From contig NZ_MKKY01000079.1 of NCBI RefSeq assembly GCF_002091955.1, forward strand, positions 124,001-188,000: a DNA stretch of 64,000 nucleotides, given 5' to 3'. The notes under the pieces are model-generated. The model did not search any database, had not been told where the DNA came from, and saw nothing but the letters and a program-made list of their open reading frames with translations. This document shows, in pieces, positions 17,703 to 27,385 of this stretch (the stretch's first letter is position 1; each line of letters begins with the position of its first letter). Position numbers and translations under genes: made by a program. The stretch is from Rhodococcus sp. 1168. GTDB lineage: Bacteria > Actinomycetota > Actinomycetes > Mycobacteriales > Mycobacteriaceae.

Positions 17703-20700
17703 CGCTGCTGGAACGATCTCGTCCGAGCGATTCGGACGTAAGTGGCTGGTCGGGGTCTCCGCTCTAGCGTTTCTCGTTTCGTTCCTGCAGATCCCCGGCT
17801 ACACAGTCGCGGATACGAAGTACGACCTCTCCCAGAATCCGCTGGGATTTCTTGCGCGCGCTTCACACCAGTGGACGAGCCAAGCGTCCCTCGGTCAGGT
17901 GCAGAACCAGGCCTACGGATACTTCTTCCCACATGGCACATTCTTTGCGCTCGGTGACATTCTCGCGATTCCGCCGTGGATAACCCAGCGTATCTGGTGG
18001 GCGTTGCTGTTGATCGCCGGATTCTGGGGAATCATTCGGTTGGCCGAAGCATTGGGAATCGGCTCCCGTAGCTCACGGCTCATCGCTGCATTCGCATTCG
18101 CTCTGTCCCCGCGCGTCATCACCACTCTCGCGTCGATCTCCTCCGAGACGATGCCGATGATGCTGGCACCGTGGGTACTGATTCCCGTGGTGCGCGCATT
18201 CAGCGGAAGCGGCTCCGACGCAACACGATCGAGCGGCCAGTGGGGCGGGCCTCGAACCCTCGCGGCGCAATCCGCGTGCGCCGTCGCATTGATGGGCGCC
18301 GTCAACGCCGTCGCGACGGCCGCCGCCTGCCTCGTCGCGGTGATCTGGTTGCTGTGCCACCGACCGAACCGGGCGTGGGCCGTGTTCGCCGCCTGGTGGG
18401 TGGGCTTCGGCATCCTTGCCACCCTGTGGTGGATCGTCCCGCTACTCCTCCTCGGACGCGTGAGCCCACCGTTCCTCGACTACATCGAATCCTCCGGAAC
18501 CACGACACAATGGGCCTCGCTCGCCGAGATCCTCCGCGGGACCAGCAGTTGGACACCGTTCGTCTCCCCTGAGCGCGTGGCGGGTGCCATCCTGGTCACC
18601 CAACCGGCCGCCGTCATCGCCACCGGGGTCATCGCTGCCGCCGGAGTGGCCGGCCTCGCGATGCGCACGATGCCCGCCCGCGGGCGCCTGACAGTGGTAC
18701 TGCTCGTCGGAATAGTAGGGCTCACAGCCGGCTACGTCGGCGATCTGAGTTCCCCCTTCGCCGAGTCCGTGCGCCTGTTCCTCGACACCGCGGGCGCCCC
18801 GCTGCGCAACGTGCACAAGCTCGAGCCCCTCATTCGAATACCGTTGGTGCTCGGGCTCGCTCACCTTCTTGCCAAGGTGCCGCTCCCCGGATCGGTACCT
18901 GCGGCCCGATGGCGAGCGGCGATCGCCCATCCCGAACGCGACAAGATGGTGGCCGTCGCCGGGCTGGTGCTCGTCGGCTTGACCTTCTCCACCTCGCTCG
19001 CCTGGACCGGCAAACTCGCGCCCCGCGGCGCCTACGAGGCCATCCCCGAATACTGGCACGACGCGGCCGACTGGCTTACCGACCATGCTTCGGGCTCCTC
19101 CCCCGACGGTTCGGACGCTCAGCGCGCCCTCGTCGTCCCCGGTGCACCGTTCGCCCTCCAGACGTGGGGCCTGACCCGCGACGAACCACTCCAAGCTCTT
19201 GCCACGACGCCATGGGCGGTGCGCGACGCAGTCCCGCTGACTCCGCCAGGAGCTATCCGCGCACTCGATTCCGTGCAGCGTCTCATCGCGGATGGCCGCC
19301 CGTCCGCCGGGCTTGCCGATACCCTTCTGGGCCAGGGGATCAGCTACGTGGTGGTGCGCAACGATCTCGATGCGGAGACCTCGCGTTCCACGCGACCGGT
19401 GCAGGTTCACAGTGCTCTCGACGGCTCACCGGGCCTGACGCGTGTCGCCCAGTTCGGTGAGGACATCGCCCCGGGCACCGTGGACGGCATCACCATCGAC
19501 GGTGACCTGCGGCCGTCTTACCCCGCCGTCGAGATTTACGAGGTCGAAAACCCAACCGCCATACCGGCATCCGGCCCGTACACAGTCGACTTGAATCGAG
19601 TTCCCTTCGTGCAGGGCGGGCCGGAGTCGGTGGCACGTATGAACGAGCAGCGCCGAAACGGTGCCCCGGACCCAGTGCCCGCTGGACCTATCGTCCTGGC
19701 CTCCGACGCAGCGGCGGCCGGGATACCGGTGGACAAGGTGACCGTCACCGATACGCCGATGAATCGAGAGACCGACTACGGTCAGGTCGATTTCCACAGC
19801 TCCGCGCTGCGTTCGAGCGAAGAACCACGAAGATCACTCAATGCCGTTTCCGATTATCCGGTGTACGGCGCCGCTACGGTCGACGGCGAATGGGAGGGCG
19901 CGCGCATCACCGCATCGAGTTCGGCATCGGATTCGACGCAGATCGGTGGAACGGCCCCCGGCAGCAGTGTCGCGGCAGTCGTGGACGGCGATCTTGCGAC
20001 GAGTTGGGTATCCAACGGCATCGAAAATGCACTGGGCCAATGGCTTCAACTCGACTTCGACACTCCGGTCGACCAAGGACTGCTACATCTGCGCACCAGC
20101 CCGGGGACTATTGGGGACCCGGTCAAGTGGATCGAGATCACCACTCCCAACGGCAGTACCGCGGCGCGAATCGACAAGGCCGGAGAGCCGATGACGGTGT
20201 CACTGCCCGGCGGTTCGACGCCGTGGGTGCGCATCACCGCCAAGTCCACGGTGGACGGTACCAGCGGAAGCCAGTTCGGGATCAGCGAACTCTCCGTCGA
20301 AGACTACTCCAACCGCGAAGCGCCACAGCAGGTATCGATCGTGCACCGCGCGGTACTGCCGCCCGTCACTACTGGCGCCGACGTGCAGGGCTGGGAACTG
20401 AGCCAGGAGTTCCCAGGCCGTACGGGATGTATCGACACCACGGATCGAATTCGCTGCAGCAGCGGATTGTCCCTCCCGCCTGAGGAACTCGGACGCTTCT
20501 CTCGCACCCTGTCGGTACCCATGGGCACTGCGGTACTGCCCGAGTTGATGCTACGAACCAGGCAGAGCCCCGAACTCGAATCTCTCCTCTCGCAGCCCGG
20601 TCGCCCCGTGGCCACCGCTGCCTCGGACGTCGGCGATCTACACGGCTCGGCATTCGCCGTCACCGACGGTGACGACAGGACCTCGTGGACCGCGCCCACC

Positions 20701-21975
20701 AAGAGCATCGAGAAGCAAGCGGGTACGCAACCCACCCTGACGGTGAATCTTCCCGAACCCACCCTCGTCGACGGCCTCACCCTATCCCCCAGCCTGGGTG
20801 ATCTACCTGCTCACCCGACGAAGGTCGCGGTCGATTTGGGCGATGGACCGATGGTCCGTGACATCGACGGCCCCACCACGATCGAGCTGAGCCCGCGTGT
20901 CACAGACCGGATCGTCATCTCGATTATCGACTGGGATGACCTGCTGGACAAGAACTCTCTAGGCTTCGTGCTGCCGTCGCCTCCAGGTCTGGCCGAGGTG
21001 AAAGTACTGTCCGGTGGCACGGTTCTGGGCGGCGCACTCGACGCGAACCGGATAGTTACTGTCGGCTGCGACCGTGGCCCAATCCTTTCGATCGCCGGAC
21101 AGACCGTGCGCGCATCGGTGACCGCAACCGTCGACACATTCCGAGCGGGCGAACCGCTGAAGGCGACGCTGTGCGAGGGGATATTCCCGGTGGAGACCGA
21201 TGCCCTCAACCCGATTGCCCTTCCGGCGGGCGAACAGGATGTCGTCGTGGATCCGGGCGCCGCATTCTTCGTCGACGGAATGCGATTGCGCACCATGCCC
21301 GTTCCCGCTGCCAGCGCGACGAGTTCTTCACCCGTCAGTGCCGACACGACCGCCTGGAGTTCGGACCATCGCGAGATCGAGGTATCGGCTCGCGGCACCG
21401 ACCAACTCCTCGTCGTACCGGAGAGCAACAATTCCGGTTGGCACGCAACGTCTCCCGACGGCACCCCCTTGACACCGATCACCGTGAACGGTTGGCAGCA
21501 AGGATGGGTGATCCCGGCGGGTGTCGACGGAACCGTCGCACTCGACTACCCGAGCAATACGTGGTACCGACTCGGCATCTTCGGCGGACTACTCCTGCTG
21601 ATCCCGTTGGCATTCTTCGCTTTCCGCGCCGGCCCACGCCGCGCCGGTGCGCCGCCACGGCCCTGGAACCGGTCGATCGTAGGCGTGATCGCACTCCTCG
21701 CCGCCGCAATCGTCATCGCCGGCATCACCGGAGCCGTCGTGGCCGTGGCCCTCTGGGTCGGTACTGTGGCGCTCCAACGGCGGTACGGCACCACCGTCGC
21801 AGCTCGGGTGCTGGTGTCCATCGCCGGTATCGGTACGTTGACAGCTATGGCACTGCTTTCACGCGGGCCGTGGCGATCCCCGGAGGGTTATATCGGGCAC
21901 GTCTATCTGGTGCAGTTCGCCGCCCTCGTCGCCGTACTCGCGCTCGCCGTGGCCGTCACTGCCGAGAACGACTGA
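17683..21975 (+). CDS. aftD: Alpha-(1->3)-arabinofuranosyltransferase AftD
   Basis: A very large (1430-residue) GT-C glycosyltransferase. The N-terminal ~420 residues hold about ten membrane helices; the first extracytoplasmic loop contains the acidic DTKYDLSQNP motif and the family block QNQAYGYFFPHGTFF. Residues ~430-1300 form a large periplasmic part with discoidin-like carbohydrate-binding modules (for example ATSWVSNGIENALGQWLQLD and DDRTSWTAPTK). Four further C-terminal helices follow. It adds arabinofuranose from decaprenyl-phosphoarabinose to arabinogalactan and lipoarabinomannan. The start is TTG 17683, within the 3' end of the DUF2613 gene. The length matches mycobacterial AftD (about 1400). 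Its 3' end overlaps the convergent acyltransferase by 20 bp. Confidence 0.93.
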   Translation: MSTAAADAAGTISSERFGRKWLVGVSALAFLVSFLQIPGYTVADTKYDLSQNPLGFLARASHQWTSQASLGQVQNQAYGYFFPHGTFFALGDILAIPPWITQRIWWALLLIAGFWGIIRLAEALGIGSRSSRLIAAFAFALSPRVITTLASISSETMPMMLAPWVLIPVVRAFSGSGSDATRSSGQWGGPRTLAAQSACAVALMGAVNAVATAAACLVAVIWLLCHRPNRAWAVFAAWWVGFGILATLWWIVPLLLLGRVSPPFLDYIESSGTTTQWASLAEILRGTSSWTPFVSPERVAGAILVTQPAAVIATGVIAAAGVAGLAMRTMPARGRLTVVLLVGIVGLTAGYVGDLSSPFAESVRLFLDTAGAPLRNVHKLEPLIRIPLVLGLAHLLAKVPLPGSVPAARWRAAIAHPERDKMVAVAGLVLVGLTFSTSLAWTGKLAPRGAYEAIPEYWHDAADWLTDHASGSSPDGSDAQRALVVPGAPFALQTWGLTRDEPLQALATTPWAVRDAVPLTPPGAIRALDSVQRLIADGRPSAGLADTLLGQGISYVVVRNDLDAETSRSTRPVQVHSALDGSPGLTRVAQFGEDIAPGTVDGITIDGDLRPSYPAVEIYEVENPTAIPASGPYTVDLNRVPFVQGGPESVARMNEQRRNGAPDPVPAGPIVLASDAAAAGIPVDKVTVTDTPMNRETDYGQVDFHSSALRSSEEPRRSLNAVSDYPVYGAATVDGEWEGARITASSSASDSTQIGGTAPGSSVAAVVDGDLATSWVSNGIENALGQWLQLDFDTPVDQGLLHLRTSPGTIGDPVKWIEITTPNGSTAARIDKAGEPMTVSLPGGSTPWVRITAKSTVDGTSGSQFGISELSVEDYSNREAPQQVSIVHRAVLPPVTTGADVQGWELSQEFPGRTGCIDTTDRIRCSSGLSLPPEELGRFSRTLSVPMGTAVLPELMLRTRQSPELESLLSQPGRPVATAASDVGDLHGSAFAVTDGDDRTSWTAPTKSIEKQAGTQPTLTVNLPEPTLVDGLTLSPSLGDLPAHPTKVAVDLGDGPMVRDIDGPTTIELSPRVTDRIVISIIDWDDLLDKNSLGFVLPSPPGLAEVKVLSGGTVLGGALDANRIVTVGCDRGPILSIAGQTVRASVTATVDTFRAGEPLKATLCEGIFPVETDALNPIALPAGEQDVVVDPGAAFFVDGMRLRTMPVPAASATSSSPVSADTTAWSSDHREIEVSARGTDQLLVVPESNNSGWHATSPDGTPLTPITVNGWQQGWVIPAGVDGTVALDYPSNTWYRLGIFGGLLLLIPLAFFAFRAGPRRAGAPPRPWNRSIVGVIALLAAAIVIAGITGAVVAVALWVGTVALQRRYGTTVAARVLVSIAGIGTLTAMALLSRGPWRSPEGYIGHVYLVQFAALVAVLALAVAVTAEND

Positions 21976-23086
21976 ACCGCCTGCGCATCGGATCCTCCAC
22001 CAGCGCATAGCTCGCGGCCGCGACGGGAATCGACAAGGCCACCGTCACGCACAGGACGAGCCAGAAATGGCCCTGGAACGGCGCGACGCCGAAGACGGGG
22101 AACACCATGGCGAGCACCGCCAGATGCCAGATGAAGATGCCGTAGGACCATCGGCCCAACGCCAACATCACCGGATGCTCCAGCACGCGGTGGTGCCGGT
22201 GGTCGTCGGCGAGCACGAGTGGGGCCAACAGTGCGAATGCGAGTACCGAGCCGAGCACGATCTTGACTTCGTACTGCCACGGCTCGGGCCGAACGAGCCC
22301 CTGGGGTCCGGCGAGTGGCGTCGCGGACAATGCGAAGGCGAGCAGAGCAATGGCACCGACGATGCGACGGTGCGAGCACAGCCGGTGCACCCAGGTGATG
22401 GGTCCGACGGAAATTTCGGCGAGCACCATGCCCGCGGCGAACCACGGGATATAACCGGGGAGCCAGTTGTCGTGATGGGTGTTCGGGGCTGCTACGACCG
22501 GCAGAAATGCCCAACTCAGACTGATCGCCGAGACCACAGCGAGCACCGGAATCCGAAGATGCGCCGCCGAACCCCGCAGTTTCACCATCGCGAAGGCAGC
22601 AAGCGGCAGCAGCAGATAGAACGCCACTTCCACCGACAGACTCCACATCTGCGTCATGCCCTCGGTCAACGTAAGAGGCACGAATACCTGCGTCAGCGAC
22701 AAGTTGGCCAACCAGACGCGGTAGTCACCGCCTGCACCGGGGAGAAAGAGCAGAACGAGCACGACCACTACCCAGTACGCAGGCACGATGCGAAGGACAC
22801 GAGAGTAGAAGTACCGGCCCGCCGACTGTGCACAACCGACCCCACGTGCCTGCGCCGCATGCGGACGCCACAGCAAGAACCCCGACAGGGCGAAGAAAAT
22901 GGCGACCGTGAGATCGAATCGGCCCCAGATCCGCCCCATCACGGGCGAACTCGCGGCACCGGTTTGAAAGGCCACGTGCGTGACGATGATGCCGAGGGCC
23001 GCAAACGCGCGCATGCCCTCGAGCGAGGGGATGAACCCACGCAGCGGCACGACGGCTCGCGAGAGGGTCTCGGTCGATGTGCTCAT
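21956..23086 (-). CDS. Acyltransferase 3 family membrane protein (OafA-like)
   Basis: A 376-residue protein with about ten membrane helices. It opens with IPSLEGMRAFAALGIIVTHV, where the R-A-(x)-H pattern supplies the essential His of the acyltransferase-3 family, and continues with FFALSGFLLWRPHAA. These enzymes O-acylate sugars or lipids at the membrane (acetyl, succinyl). From memory the syntenic M. tuberculosis gene is Rv0228. Its position between AftD and the DUF3068/glycosyltransferase group suggests acylation of an envelope glycan. The 3' end overlaps aftD by 20 bp in opposite orientation. The substrate is unknown. Confidence 0.88.
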   Translation of the reverse strand: MSTSTETLSRAVVPLRGFIPSLEGMRAFAALGIIVTHVAFQTGAASSPVMGRIWGRFDLTVAIFFALSGFLLWRPHAAQARGVGCAQSAGRYFYSRVLRIVPAYWVVVVLVLLFLPGAGGDYRVWLANLSLTQVFVPLTLTEGMTQMWSLSVEVAFYLLLPLAAFAMVKLRGSAAHLRIPVLAVVSAISLSWAFLPVVAAPNTHHDNWLPGYIPWFAAGMVLAEISVGPITWVHRLCSHRRIVGAIALLAFALSATPLAGPQGLVRPEPWQYEVKIVLGSVLAFALLAPLVLADDHRHHRVLEHPVMLALGRWSYGIFIWHLAVLAMVFPVFGVAPFQGHFWLVLCVTVALSIPVAAASYALVEDPMRRRFSRSRQ

Positions 23087-23292
23087 GATCGAACCAGTGA
23101 ATCATTCCAGATGGCCCGAGCGCGAAAGTCGACCGTCATCGGGCGTGCCCGCGCCCGCAATGGCGTATCACTGTTACTCTCACCACCGACGTGGCGGTCC
23201 AATCGGACACTCCAGGTCGGGGGGGATCACACACCTCGATCTGTCGGGGGTGGAAAATGGCACGCCGAGAAAACGACTAAGGAGATTCTCAC

Positions 23293-24417
23293 ATGGCGGA
23301 GCGCTCAGGGCCGAGCCGGATCGTTGCCCTTGTACTCATCGGTTTGGGCGCTTTCCTGTTGGTAGCGGCCATATTGATTCCGACGTACACGGTGTCACGG
23401 CTGGAAAAGACGCCCCTAGATCTAGAGGTCACCACGATCTCGACTGGAACGGGCAGCGTACTCAATTCTGCATCACTGGCAGCGGGACGCGCCGTCGTCG
23501 ACCAGAACGTTCCATTGGTATCGCAGCGCTTCGTCACCGTCGAGGATCCCTCCGGCGCAAACGAGATCACGGTGCAGGCCGGACAGACACTGCTTCGCAG
23601 TGACAAGCAGGGCGAATCCGGTCTGCTCACCGCAAGCGTCGACCGCGTGACGCTCGACCGCGTCAGCTCGATGCCGGTCGAGAACCCGGTCGGGACCATC
23701 CAGTTGCAGGCCGACAAGCCTGCCGAGGAAGTGCCGCACACCGGCCTGCAGTACAAGTTCCCGTTCAACGCCGAGAAGAAGAGCTACCCGTACTTCGATG
23801 TCAATGCCCGTGAATCGAAGGACATCGACTTCGTCGAAGAGACCGAGATCAACGGCACCACGGTCTACAAGTTCGAGCAGCAGGTCGGCCCCGTCGACTT
23901 GTCTTCGGTAGTGAACCTTCCCACCAACAAGCTCACCCTGCCTGCCGCCACCTGGGGCGTCGAAGGTGGAGACGCACCGGTCACGATGACTCGCTGGTAC
24001 GAGAACACGCGCACCCTGTTCGTCGAGCCCGAAACCGGCGTTGTCGTCAAGGGCGGCGAGGATATTCACCAGTACTACTCGCGCACTGCAGGCACCGCCG
24101 AGGTCGAGGTCTTGAAGGCACCGATCGATTTCGACGAGAACACCGTCGAGTTCCAGATCCAGCAGGCCAAGGACGGCATGGACAGGTTGTCGTTGTTCGG
24201 ACGCACCGTTCCGATCGTTCTCGGCATCCTCGGTGTCATCGCACTGATCGCCGGCATCCTCCTCGGACTCCGTAACGGCGGACCTCGTCAGCCTGCACGC
24301 ACCGGTGGACCGCAGCACAACGACGGTGGCGGTGCCGCTCCCACCGAGCCCCGCAATCGTGACTGGACGACGGATCAGACCGAGGTCATCCCGCGTACCA
24401 ACCTCGCGAAAGAGTAA
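23293..24417 (+). CDS. DUF3068 membrane protein (Rv0227c-like, lipomannan-related)
   Basis: A 374-residue protein with one N-terminal helix (RIVALVLIGLGAFLLVAAIL), a large extracytoplasmic domain, one C-terminal helix (IVLGILGVIALIAGILLGL) and a short polar tail. This is the DUF3068 layout. Homologues in Corynebacterium and M. smegmatis have been linked to lipomannan maturation and lipoarabinomannan synthesis (from memory, Rv0227c-type proteins). ATG 23293 has AAGGAGA 8 bases upstream. A near-perfect 18-bp hairpin terminator follows. Function in this organism is inferred from family and context. Confidence 0.88.
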   Translation: MAERSGPSRIVALVLIGLGAFLLVAAILIPTYTVSRLEKTPLDLEVTTISTGTGSVLNSASLAAGRAVVDQNVPLVSQRFVTVEDPSGANEITVQAGQTLLRSDKQGESGLLTASVDRVTLDRVSSMPVENPVGTIQLQADKPAEEVPHTGLQYKFPFNAEKKSYPYFDVNARESKDIDFVEETEINGTTVYKFEQQVGPVDLSSVVNLPTNKLTLPAATWGVEGGDAPVTMTRWYENTRTLFVEPETGVVVKGGEDIHQYYSRTAGTAEVEVLKAPIDFDENTVEFQIQQAKDGMDRLSLFGRTVPIVLGILGVIALIAGILLGLRNGGPRQPARTGGPQHNDGGGAAPTEPRNRDWTTDQTEVIPRTNLAKE

Positions 24418-24432
24418 GAGCTTCCACCGCAG

Positions 24433-24479
24433 ATGAGCGGAAGTACAGCCTCTCCGGCTGTACTTCCGCTCATTTTTTT
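24433..24479. terminator. Strong rho-independent terminator
   Basis: The 18-bp arms 24433-24450 and 24456-24473 are perfectly complementary around the loop TCTCC, followed by a run of T (24474-24479). It lies between the convergent DUF3068 and flippase-like genes. Confidence 0.95.
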
Positions 24480-24483
24480 GTGC

Positions 24484-25665
24484 TCAACTGCGTGAAGAGC
24501 TCAAGGCGACTGCGCTGACCACCGCAGCACATACAGCAGCCACCGACGCCGCGACGATGACGAACTGCAGCGGCGTCGCGGCCACGAAGAACAGCAGCAC
24601 AACTTCGACGGCCAAGCCGATCCACGCAACGATGGCGAGCTGGGTCCTCTCACCGGCGATCGCCCACAACAGTCCGCTCTGCAACAGCGCCAGGCATGCA
24701 CCCTGCAGCGCAAAGATCCAAAGGTAGCTCTGCACAGGCGCATAACCTTCGCCGACGATCGACGGCAGCAGCGGCGCCACCAGCGCAGCGCCGAGAACCA
24801 ACACGGCCCCTATCGCGGCGACGACGGCCATTGCCGAGCGAACAGCCTTGAAAGATTCTGCTGGATTCGCCATCCGCGGATAGAGAACCACTCCCACAGC
24901 CTGCGGCAGCCAGAACGCAGCTTTGGTAGCCACTGCGCCGAGCGCATACAAACCCGCCTGCTCCGCACTCAACAGCGCGGCCGCTATCACCAGGTCGAGC
25001 GCAGAGAGGCCGATGAGCGCCAACTGCACCTGTGACGCCCGCAGAACCGTGCCGACGGTCAGCGGGGAACGTACTGCATCACCCTCCCTCGTCGCGCTCG
25101 CGATCCTTGCCCCGACAGCAACCACTGCAGTCCCGATGGCGCTGGCGGCCAACACAATTCCGGGACCACCACCCGCTGTGAGCACCGCAACAGCGGGGAT
25201 CACCTTGCCGAACCCTGCGGCAGCAAGGACAGCACCGAGCCGACCGAACTGTCCGGACCCTTGCAACAGACCCTGTTCCGTCCCGAGCAGCACGAGCACC
25301 GGTGCCACGACGAGCGCCGACGCTGTTGCCAGCACTCCGGTACCGAGCACGACGGCCACCACCGGCGCCAACGCCGACGCGAGAATCGCGACCACCCCGG
25401 CACACCGATAGCCGAGCTTTCTGAGTTCGGCAGTGCCACGCCCGCGCGCTACTTCACGAGCGACGACGGACTGCAAAGCCAACGCCGGGACAGCGAGAAC
25501 AAGTTGAGCAGCAAGCAGACTCGCGAACTCGCCGTACCCCTCGACGCCGAGAAATCGACTAGCGGGCAGATGCAGAAGATACGACGCGGCATTGGCCGTC
25601 ATCGAACCAACCGTCACCAGAGTCATCCCGGCGAGCGCCGACGTACTTGCAGTGCGGTTCGGCAT
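24484..25665 (-). CDS. Polysaccharide biosynthesis/lipid flippase-like membrane protein (MOP superfamily)
   Basis: A 393-residue polytopic protein with about 12 hydrophobic segments and few charged loops. The opening (GSMTANAASYLLHLPASRFL followed by GVEGYGEFASLLAAQLVLAV) is typical of Wzx-like or MATE-like polysaccharide exporters of the MOP superfamily. Such proteins flip undecaprenyl- or polyprenyl-linked sugars across the membrane. It lies inside a conserved envelope locus (DUF3068, GT-C-like membrane protein, glycosyltransferase) and is an addition relative to the M. tuberculosis order as I recall it. Its ATG (25665) overlaps a possible ATG of the divergent gene, so a downstream start at 25626 should be considered. 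Family moderately sure, substrate unknown. Confidence 0.8.
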   Translation of the reverse strand: MPNRTASTSALAGMTLVTVGSMTANAASYLLHLPASRFLGVEGYGEFASLLAAQLVLAVPALALQSVVAREVARGRGTAELRKLGYRCAGVVAILASALAPVVAVVLGTGVLATASALVVAPVLVLLGTEQGLLQGSGQFGRLGAVLAAAGFGKVIPAVAVLTAGGGPGIVLAASAIGTAVVAVGARIASATREGDAVRSPLTVGTVLRASQVQLALIGLSALDLVIAAALLSAEQAGLYALGAVATKAAFWLPQAVGVVLYPRMANPAESFKAVRSAMAVVAAIGAVLVLGAALVAPLLPSIVGEGYAPVQSYLWIFALQGACLALLQSGLLWAIAGERTQLAIVAWIGLAVEVVLLFFVAATPLQFVIVAASVAAVCAAVVSAVALSSSRS

Positions 25666-25690
25666 GGGAACACGGTATAGGGTGCCGAGA

Positions 25691-27385
25691 GTGTCGTGGA
25701 CGCAGCGCAGTCGAACCGCGGCACCGGCCGTGTGGAGCTTCGTTCTGGCGATGATCGTCCTGGGCCCGCTGTGGGGTAACGGCTATCTGCTCCTTCGCGA
25801 CGCGGTCAGCACCCCTCGGTCCTATTTCACCGATTCTGCACTCGGCACCACCGACGCTGCCGCCCGTGCGGTCCCGCAGGACGGCGTCATAGCGGCGTTG
25901 TCCATCGCGTTCGACGGCGGACTAGTGGTCAAGACGATTCTTACGCTGGCGCTGTGGCTCGCCGGTTGCGGTGCCGCGGTCATGGTTCGCCGGTTACTAC
26001 CGACCACGACGACGCCTGCATTGCTCACCGCCGCGACCCTCGCCATCTGGAATCCCTACGTGGCCGAGCGGTTACTACAGGGGCACTGGAGTCTGCTCGT
26101 CGGCTACGCCGCGCTTCCGTGGACGGTGACCGCGGCGATAACCCTGCGTGAGACGGGACGGTGGCAAGGACTGGCAGTCTGCCTCGCCGCCGCAGGGCTC
26201 ACGCCCACCGGAGCGATCCTCGCGGCCGTCACCGCCCTCGTCGTCGTTGCGCTGCCCTCCGACGTGCAGCGCTCCCGACGGGTACTACTGACTGCTCTGC
26301 TTGCGCTGGCCGCTTCCTCGCCCTGGCTGGTGGCCACCGCAGTATCCGGCGGCGGAACCCTCGGAACCGACCCGGCAGGCGTCGCCGCCTTCGCCGCCCG
26401 GGCCGAGCCCGGCCTCGGCACACTTGCCAGCCTGGCGGGCCTGGGAGGCATCTGGAACGCCGACGCCGTCCCCGCCACCCGCACGACGCACTTCGCCGTC
26501 CTCGGAACACTTCTGCTGCTCGCCGTCGTCGCAGTCGGGTTGCCGCCGTTGTGGCGTCGACGCAGAAACCCGATCATCGCCGCCCTCGCCGTCATGGCCG
26601 TCCTCGCCGTCGTCACGCCCGCGCTCGGTGCGACCGGAATCGGCCTGCGCGTCGGCGAGTGGGCAGCGCAGGACGTCCCGGGTGCGGGCCTGCTGCGTGA
26701 CAGCCAGAAATATCTCGCACTGGCGATGCCGTTCTACGTGCTCGCCGCCGCTGCCGGAGTCACCTGGCTCGGAGCAAGAATTCGTATGCCCTGGGTCCCT
26801 GCCGTCGCAGCCATCACAGCGTTGCTGCTGGCACTACCGGACCTGGTGTGGGGAGTGACGGGTAAACTCACCCCCGTCGAATATCCGACGTCGTGGAACG
26901 CTGTCGCCGAAGAACTCCAGGGCCGCGACGGGGACGTGGCAGTGCTGCCTGCCGGAATCTTCCGCATCTTCCCCTACAGCGGCGACGCACCCGTTCTCGA
27001 TCCCGCACCGCGAATGCTCCCGCTCGACGTCCTGCAGACCGGTGAACTCATCGTCGCAGGAGGATCGGTACGCGGCGAGAGCAGCCGCGCTTCCACCGTC
27101 GAAAAGACGTTGCTCGACGGCGGATCCGCAGCCGAACTGGCACAACTGGGCGTCGGCTGGGTCCTCGTCGAGCGCACGACGCCCGGACTGCTCGGCGAGT
27201 CGGCGGACACGCTGGACCAACTCGAACGCGTCTACGCCGACGACGAACTGGCGTTGTACCAAGTGCCAGGGGCAATCGGAACGACCGAGGTCAGTCCAGC
27301 GTCGTACTGGATCGTCGTGGCCGCGCACCTGGGGTGGGCCCTGTCAATAGTGGGCGGACTCTGCTGGGGCCTGCGGCGAAGATGA
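25691..27385 (+). CDS. Large polytopic membrane protein, Rv0226c-like
   Basis: About 564 residues with about 11-12 membrane helices in the N-terminal 430 and a soluble segment (NAVAEELQGRDGDVAVLPAG ...) before a last helix. The arrangement (short loops, a conserved ...SYFTDSALGTTDAAARAVPQ first loop) is that of GT-C-like actinobacterial envelope proteins, but I see no classic catalytic motif that I can name. GTG 25691 is preferred because AGGG lies about 8 bases upstream; an ATG at 25664 would overlap the start codon of the divergent gene. The 3' end overlaps the convergent glycosyltransferase by 42 bp. A role in lipomannan or arabinan assembly is inferred from position only. Confidence 0.8.
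   Translation: MSWTQRSRTAAPAVWSFVLAMIVLGPLWGNGYLLLRDAVSTPRSYFTDSALGTTDAAARAVPQDGVIAALSIAFDGGLVVKTILTLALWLAGCGAAVMVRRLLPTTTTPALLTAATLAIWNPYVAERLLQGHWSLLVGYAALPWTVTAAITLRETGRWQGLAVCLAAAGLTPTGAILAAVTALVVVALPSDVQRSRRVLLTALLALAASSPWLVATAVSGGGTLGTDPAGVAAFAARAEPGLGTLASLAGLGGIWNADAVPATRTTHFAVLGTLLLLAVVAVGLPPLWRRRRNPIIAALAVMAVLAVVTPALGATGIGLRVGEWAAQDVPGAGLLRDSQKYLALAMPFYVLAAAAGVTWLGARIRMPWVPAVAAITALLLALPDLVWGVTGKLTPVEYPTSWNAVAEELQGRDGDVAVLPAGIFRIFPYSGDAPVLDPAPRMLPLDVLQTGELIVAGGSVRGESSRASTVEKTLLDGGSAAELAQLGVGWVLVERTTPGLLGESADTLDQLERVYADDELALYQVPGAIGTTEVSPASYWIVVAAHLGWALSIVGGLCWGLRRR

Noticed and set aside
22067..23365. A 432-codon + strand frame opposite the acyltransferase
   Set aside because: The peptide is rich in Arg, His and Gln with no domain; the minus-strand acyltransferase-3 protein is well supported.
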